Both the position numbers and the translations under genes were made by a program. From assembly GCF_000373905.1 (NCBI RefSeq), contig NZ_KB892705.1, positions 3,081,184-3,145,183 on the forward strand: DNA of 64,000 nt. The letters run 5' to 3'. The notes under the pieces are model-generated. The model saw only the letters and a program-made list of their open reading frames with translations. It was not told the origin of the DNA and did no database searches. Shown here one piece after another: positions 61,530 to 64,000 of the stretch; the first letter of the stretch is position 1, and each line of letters begins with the position of its first letter. Source of the stretch: Mycobacterium sp. 155. GTDB taxonomy: Bacteria; Actinomycetota; Actinomycetes; Mycobacteriales; Mycobacteriaceae.

Positions 61530-62497
61530 TCAGGCCCGCTTACCGTGAGGTCGAACTCGACGTGATCGTCACTGGCCGCGAGGATTCGGCTGACGGCGTG
61601 GTGACCCTGACCCTCACCGATCCATCCGGGTGCGACCTGCCCGAGTGGACCCCCGGCGCCCACATCGACCTGGTGATGACGCCCGAGCTGGTGCGCCAGT
61701 ACTCGCTGTGCGGTGACACCAACAACCGGGCCGAATGGCGGATCGGGGTGTTGTTGAACCCCGACAGCCGCGGCGGCTCGGAGTTCGTGCACAACAAGCT
61801 GCATGAGGGCAGCACAGTCCGGGTTCGTGGACCGCGCAACCACTTCGGTTTGGTCAGCGCGCCGCGCTACCAGTTCATCGCCGGTGGTATCGGCATCACA
61901 CCGATGCTGCCGATGATCGCGGCCGCCGATGCGGTCGGCGCCGACTGGCAACTGCTCTACGGTGGCCGGACCCGGGCATCGATGGCCTACCTCGACGAGC
62001 TCGCCCGCTACGGAGACCGGGTCACGGTCTGCGCGCGTGATGAAGCGGCCGCCTTCCGCGTCACCTTGGAAACCGTTCTGGCCGAGTCACATCCGGACAC
62101 TCTGGTGTACTGCTGCGGCCCGGAGGGACTGCTGAGCGCCGCCGAGGGCGGCTGCAAGCACTGGCCTATCGACAGCCTGCACATCGAACGCTTCTCCGCC
62201 AAAACTGTCGAGGACACCCCGGACACCCTGGAGTCCTTCGAGGTGGAATGCCAACGCTCCGGCATCACTTTGACTGTCCCACCGGATAAGACGATCTACG
62301 AAGTGGCCGAGGACGCCGGCCTAGACGTGCTCGGCTCCTGCATGGAAGGCGTGTGCGGCACCTGTGAATGCGATGTTCTCGATGGCGATCCGGACCACCG
62401 TGACTCGGTGCTCAACGATGCCGAGAAGGCGGCGGGCCAGAGCATCATGATCTGTGTATCACGTTCCCGATCAGCACGATTGGTATTGGACCTATGA
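61526..62497 (+). CDS. PDR/VanB-type flavin and 2Fe-2S reductase
   Basis: A 323-residue reductase of the phthalate dioxygenase reductase type. Flavin-binding RQYSLCG and NAD-binding GGIGITPMLPM and CCGPEGLL are in the first two domains. The C-terminal plant-type ferredoxin has CMEGVCGTCECDV and a final Cys in MICVSRS. It takes electrons from NAD(P)H to an oxygenase. It overlaps both the P450 gene upstream and the Rieske gene downstream by four bases, so it could serve both. Confidence 0.9.
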   Translation: MIRPAYREVELDVIVTGREDSADGVVTLTLTDPSGCDLPEWTPGAHIDLVMTPELVRQYSLCGDTNNRAEWRIGVLLNPDSRGGSEFVHNKLHEGSTVRVRGPRNHFGLVSAPRYQFIAGGIGITPMLPMIAAADAVGADWQLLYGGRTRASMAYLDELARYGDRVTVCARDEAAAFRVTLETVLAESHPDTLVYCCGPEGLLSAAEGGCKHWPIDSLHIERFSAKTVEDTPDTLESFEVECQRSGITLTVPPDKTIYEVAEDAGLDVLGSCMEGVCGTCECDVLDGDPDHRDSVLNDAEKAAGQSIMICVSRSRSARLVLDL

Positions 62498-63603
62498 GAA
62501 ACCTACGCATCAACTATCCGTTCAACTGCTGGTACATCGCGGCATTGAGCGGTGAGGTCGGCCCCGACCTGTTCGCCCGCCGCCTGCTGGGCATCCCGGT
62601 GGTGTTGTACCGGATCGACGCCGGATCCATCGTGGCGATGGAGGACCGCTGTGCCCACCGAGCCCATCCGCTCTCGACCGGCCGGCGTGACGGCGACTTG
62701 GTGCGGTGCGGGTATCACGGCTTCGCCTACGACCCCGCAGGAGATCTGGTGGACGTACCGTCGCAGGACAACGTGCCCCGCGGTGTACGAGTACGCACCT
62801 ATCCGACCATCGAACAGGACGAGTTCATCTGGATCTGGCTCGGCGATCCGGGCGCGGCCGCACTGCGCAACCCCCCGCGCATCCCGTGGTTCGCCGACGC
62901 CGACGATTGGGCGAGCACGGGCGAGGTGTTCGGCATCGAATGCAATTACCTTCTGCTGCATGAGCATTACCTCGATCTGACCAACGTGTTCACACTGCAT
63001 CCCGAGGTGGTACCACCGGACATCGAGGTACTACCTCCGCTGGAGGAGGTCGAGGTTTCCGAACGTTCGGTGGCCTACTTCCGCACCACGCCACCCAGCC
63101 GGCTCGCAGCCTGGGAGACCGCGGCCACCGGCCTGCCGGCCGATACCAGTGGGACCCGCCGCGAGGAGGGCATGTTCGTCTCGCCGGCCTTGCACGTCCA
63201 GCGTTACGTGATCGAACCGGTCGGCGGCGCACCGCGGCAACTGTTGCGGATCCAGGGGTTCACCCCCGAATCCCCCGGCTTCACACATGTTTTCCTGCAA
63301 ATGGCCCGCGACTACGCGATCGGCGACGACGCGGTCGGCAAGTTCCTCGCCACCATGTTCCACGACTGGGCCGAACGCGACGCCGAGGTGCTCGAGGGTA
63401 TGCAGGACCTCCTCGAGGAGGATGCGGACGCAAGGAGCACAGAAGCTGATGCGGACGCGAGGAGCACAGAAACTAACCGGTCCCCTCGCCGCGAATTCAA
63501 CGTCAAGGCCGACCGAGCCGCGGTGCGGGCCAGGCGCATAGCCCTGGACATGGTCGACGAGGAGTCCGGCCGGCTCACCCACAGCTGGCTTGCGGCCAGA
63601 TAG
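62494..63603 (+). CDS. Rieske non-heme iron oxygenase with non-standard iron-site motif
   Basis: A 369-residue VanA/DMO-type oxygenase. The Rieske cluster ligands are C53-x-H55 and C72-x2-H75 in DRCAHRAHPLSTG...VRCGYHGFAYD. At the mononuclear iron site the usual D-x2-H-x4-H is D161-L-T-N164-V-F-T-L-H169, so the first His is Asn. H156 and H158 in LLLHEHYLD are nearby. A 27-bp tandem repeat encodes DADARSTEA/DADARSTET near residues 310-328. The enzyme should hydroxylate or demethylate a small ring compound if still active. Confidence 0.85.
   Translation: MRNLRINYPFNCWYIAALSGEVGPDLFARRLLGIPVVLYRIDAGSIVAMEDRCAHRAHPLSTGRRDGDLVRCGYHGFAYDPAGDLVDVPSQDNVPRGVRVRTYPTIEQDEFIWIWLGDPGAAALRNPPRIPWFADADDWASTGEVFGIECNYLLLHEHYLDLTNVFTLHPEVVPPDIEVLPPLEEVEVSERSVAYFRTTPPSRLAAWETAATGLPADTSGTRREEGMFVSPALHVQRYVIEPVGGAPRQLLRIQGFTPESPGFTHVFLQMARDYAIGDDAVGKFLATMFHDWAERDAEVLEGMQDLLEEDADARSTEADADARSTETNRSPRREFNVKADRAAVRARRIALDMVDEESGRLTHSWLAAR
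63421..63474 (+). repeat. In-frame 27-bp tandem repeat in the Rieske gene
   Basis: Copies at 63421-63447 and 63448-63474 match at 25 of 27 positions. Each contains GGACGC(A/G)AGGAGCACAGAA; the second copy shares the ACGCGAGGAGC core with the purF repeat. Confidence 0.85.
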
Positions 63604-63613
63604 CCAGCGTCCC

Positions 63614-63748
63614 ATGACTGTCGTCGGCGGCGTCTCCATGATCGTTATCAGCCTGCTTCCGGTGCTGCTGCCGGCCGCCGCCACCTCCATAGTCCGCGCC
63701 AGACAGAGGCGGCGCGGACGCCATGACAACTCCGACGAGGATTCATGA
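63614..63748 (+). CDS. Small hydrophobic membrane peptide, paralogue B
   Basis: A 44-residue [42 protein letters not shown]... It has one membrane helix followed by a strongly basic tail, suggesting an out-in orientation with the tail in the cytosol. It shares LLPVLxPAA(x)TSxVRA with paralogue A at 60136-60261. It lies 10 bp after the Rieske stop, and its TGA overlaps the next ATG (ATGA). Confidence 0.68.
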   Translation: MTVVGGVSMIVISLLPVLLPAAATSIVRARQRRRGRHDNSDEDS

Positions 63749-64000
63749 CATCAAACGGTTCCCACCACTATGACGTCGTGGTGATCGGTTCCGGCTTCGG
63801 CGGTTCGGTCGCGGCCCTGCGGCTGACCGAAAAAGGCTACCGCGTAGGCGTTCTGGAGGCCGGCCGACGGTTCGGGAACGACGAGTTCGCGAAGACCAAC
63901 TGGCAGGTGCGCAAAGCGTTCTGGGCACCGAAGCTGGGCTGCACCGGCGACGTCGTTGTGGCCCAACAGGGGCGAACCCGATCCCCGCCCGCCGCTCGGC
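63745..64000 (+). pseudogene. choD: Cholesterol oxidase-like GMC gene with apparent internal deletion
   Basis: [43 protein letters not shown]...WAPKLGC matches the N-terminus of mycobacterial ChoD, with the FAD-binding GxGFGG motif. After LGC (about 63943) the expected sequence stops. In the +1 frame the following bases read [16 protein letters not shown], which matches the C-terminal region of ChoD as I remember it. About 450 codons would be missing, joined out of frame. The window ends before the gene does, so this call rests on about 50 bases. Confidence 0.6.

Noticed and set aside
1..64000. CRISPR arrays, insertion sequences, prophage or origin
   Set aside because: No regularly spaced identical repeats with variable spacers, no transposase or integrase, and no phage structural genes other than the HK97-fold encapsulin were seen. 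The tandem arrays found are coding repeats or short intergenic repeats.

Overview
The window is 64 kb of high-GC actinobacterial chromosome. Gene content and order point to a rapidly growing Mycobacterium (Mycolicibacterium type). Much of the order can be read, inverted, against the M. tuberculosis Rv0756c-Rv0813c region: peroxynitrite isomerase/FABP-like, pabC, ygfZ-like, DUF3073, purM, purF, purL, M18 peptidase, DyP-encapsulin, purQS, ptrB, purC, purB, purD, HIT, phoPR. A RelZ-type RNase H/alarmone synthetase fusion and an unsplit ptrB separate it from M. tuberculosis. Family names come from recognising protein sequences by eye; no database search was possible.

Layout. 0-33 kb: purine biosynthesis backbone with purM, purF, purL, purQ, purS, purC, purB and purD, all on the minus strand, interleaved with conserved housekeeping genes, a DyP peroxidase-encapsulin nanocompartment, an AbiEi/DUF559-type gene, TetR regulators and the RelZ fusion. 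purL sits inside a chain of four overlapping genes (antiporter, purL, membrane hydrolase, CPBP protease). 33-37 kb: HIT protein, PhoPR two-component system, and a divergent protein made of about 20 exact decapeptide repeats. 37.2-44.3 kb: accessory stretch with tRNA-Thr, an HNH protein, a broken RibD-type reductase, an ECF41-type sigma factor facing a DoxX gene with matching promoters on both strands, a secreted glycosidase, a VanX-like dipeptidase, and three tandem paralogous small exported proteins. 44.3-48.6 kb: otsA with a small upstream gene, a membrane protein and gabD2. 48.7-58.6 kb: second accessory stretch with a proline-rich exported protein, a nitroreductase relic, a DUF6394/K+ channel pair, a lipoprotein, a RecQ-PRTase fusion, a second AbiEi/DUF559-type gene bordered by repeats, and an orphan type VII secretion substrate pair. 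58.7-64 kb: a PucR regulator divergent from an oxidative cluster (small membrane peptide, P450, PDR-type reductase, Rieske oxygenase, second small membrane peptide, then a choD-like cholesterol oxidase gene that appears internally deleted).

The most interesting candidates for new biology are the paired small membrane peptides bracketing the P450-reductase-Rieske cluster, whose oxygenase lacks one canonical iron-ligand histidine; the orphan type VII pair with coordinated Met/Gln/Gly-rich tails; the decapeptide-repeat protein with a 70-residue internal duplication; and the DoxX/ECF41 divergent promoter pair. Long intergenic stem-loops sharing a CGCGAGCAGAC-type core recur at gene ends.
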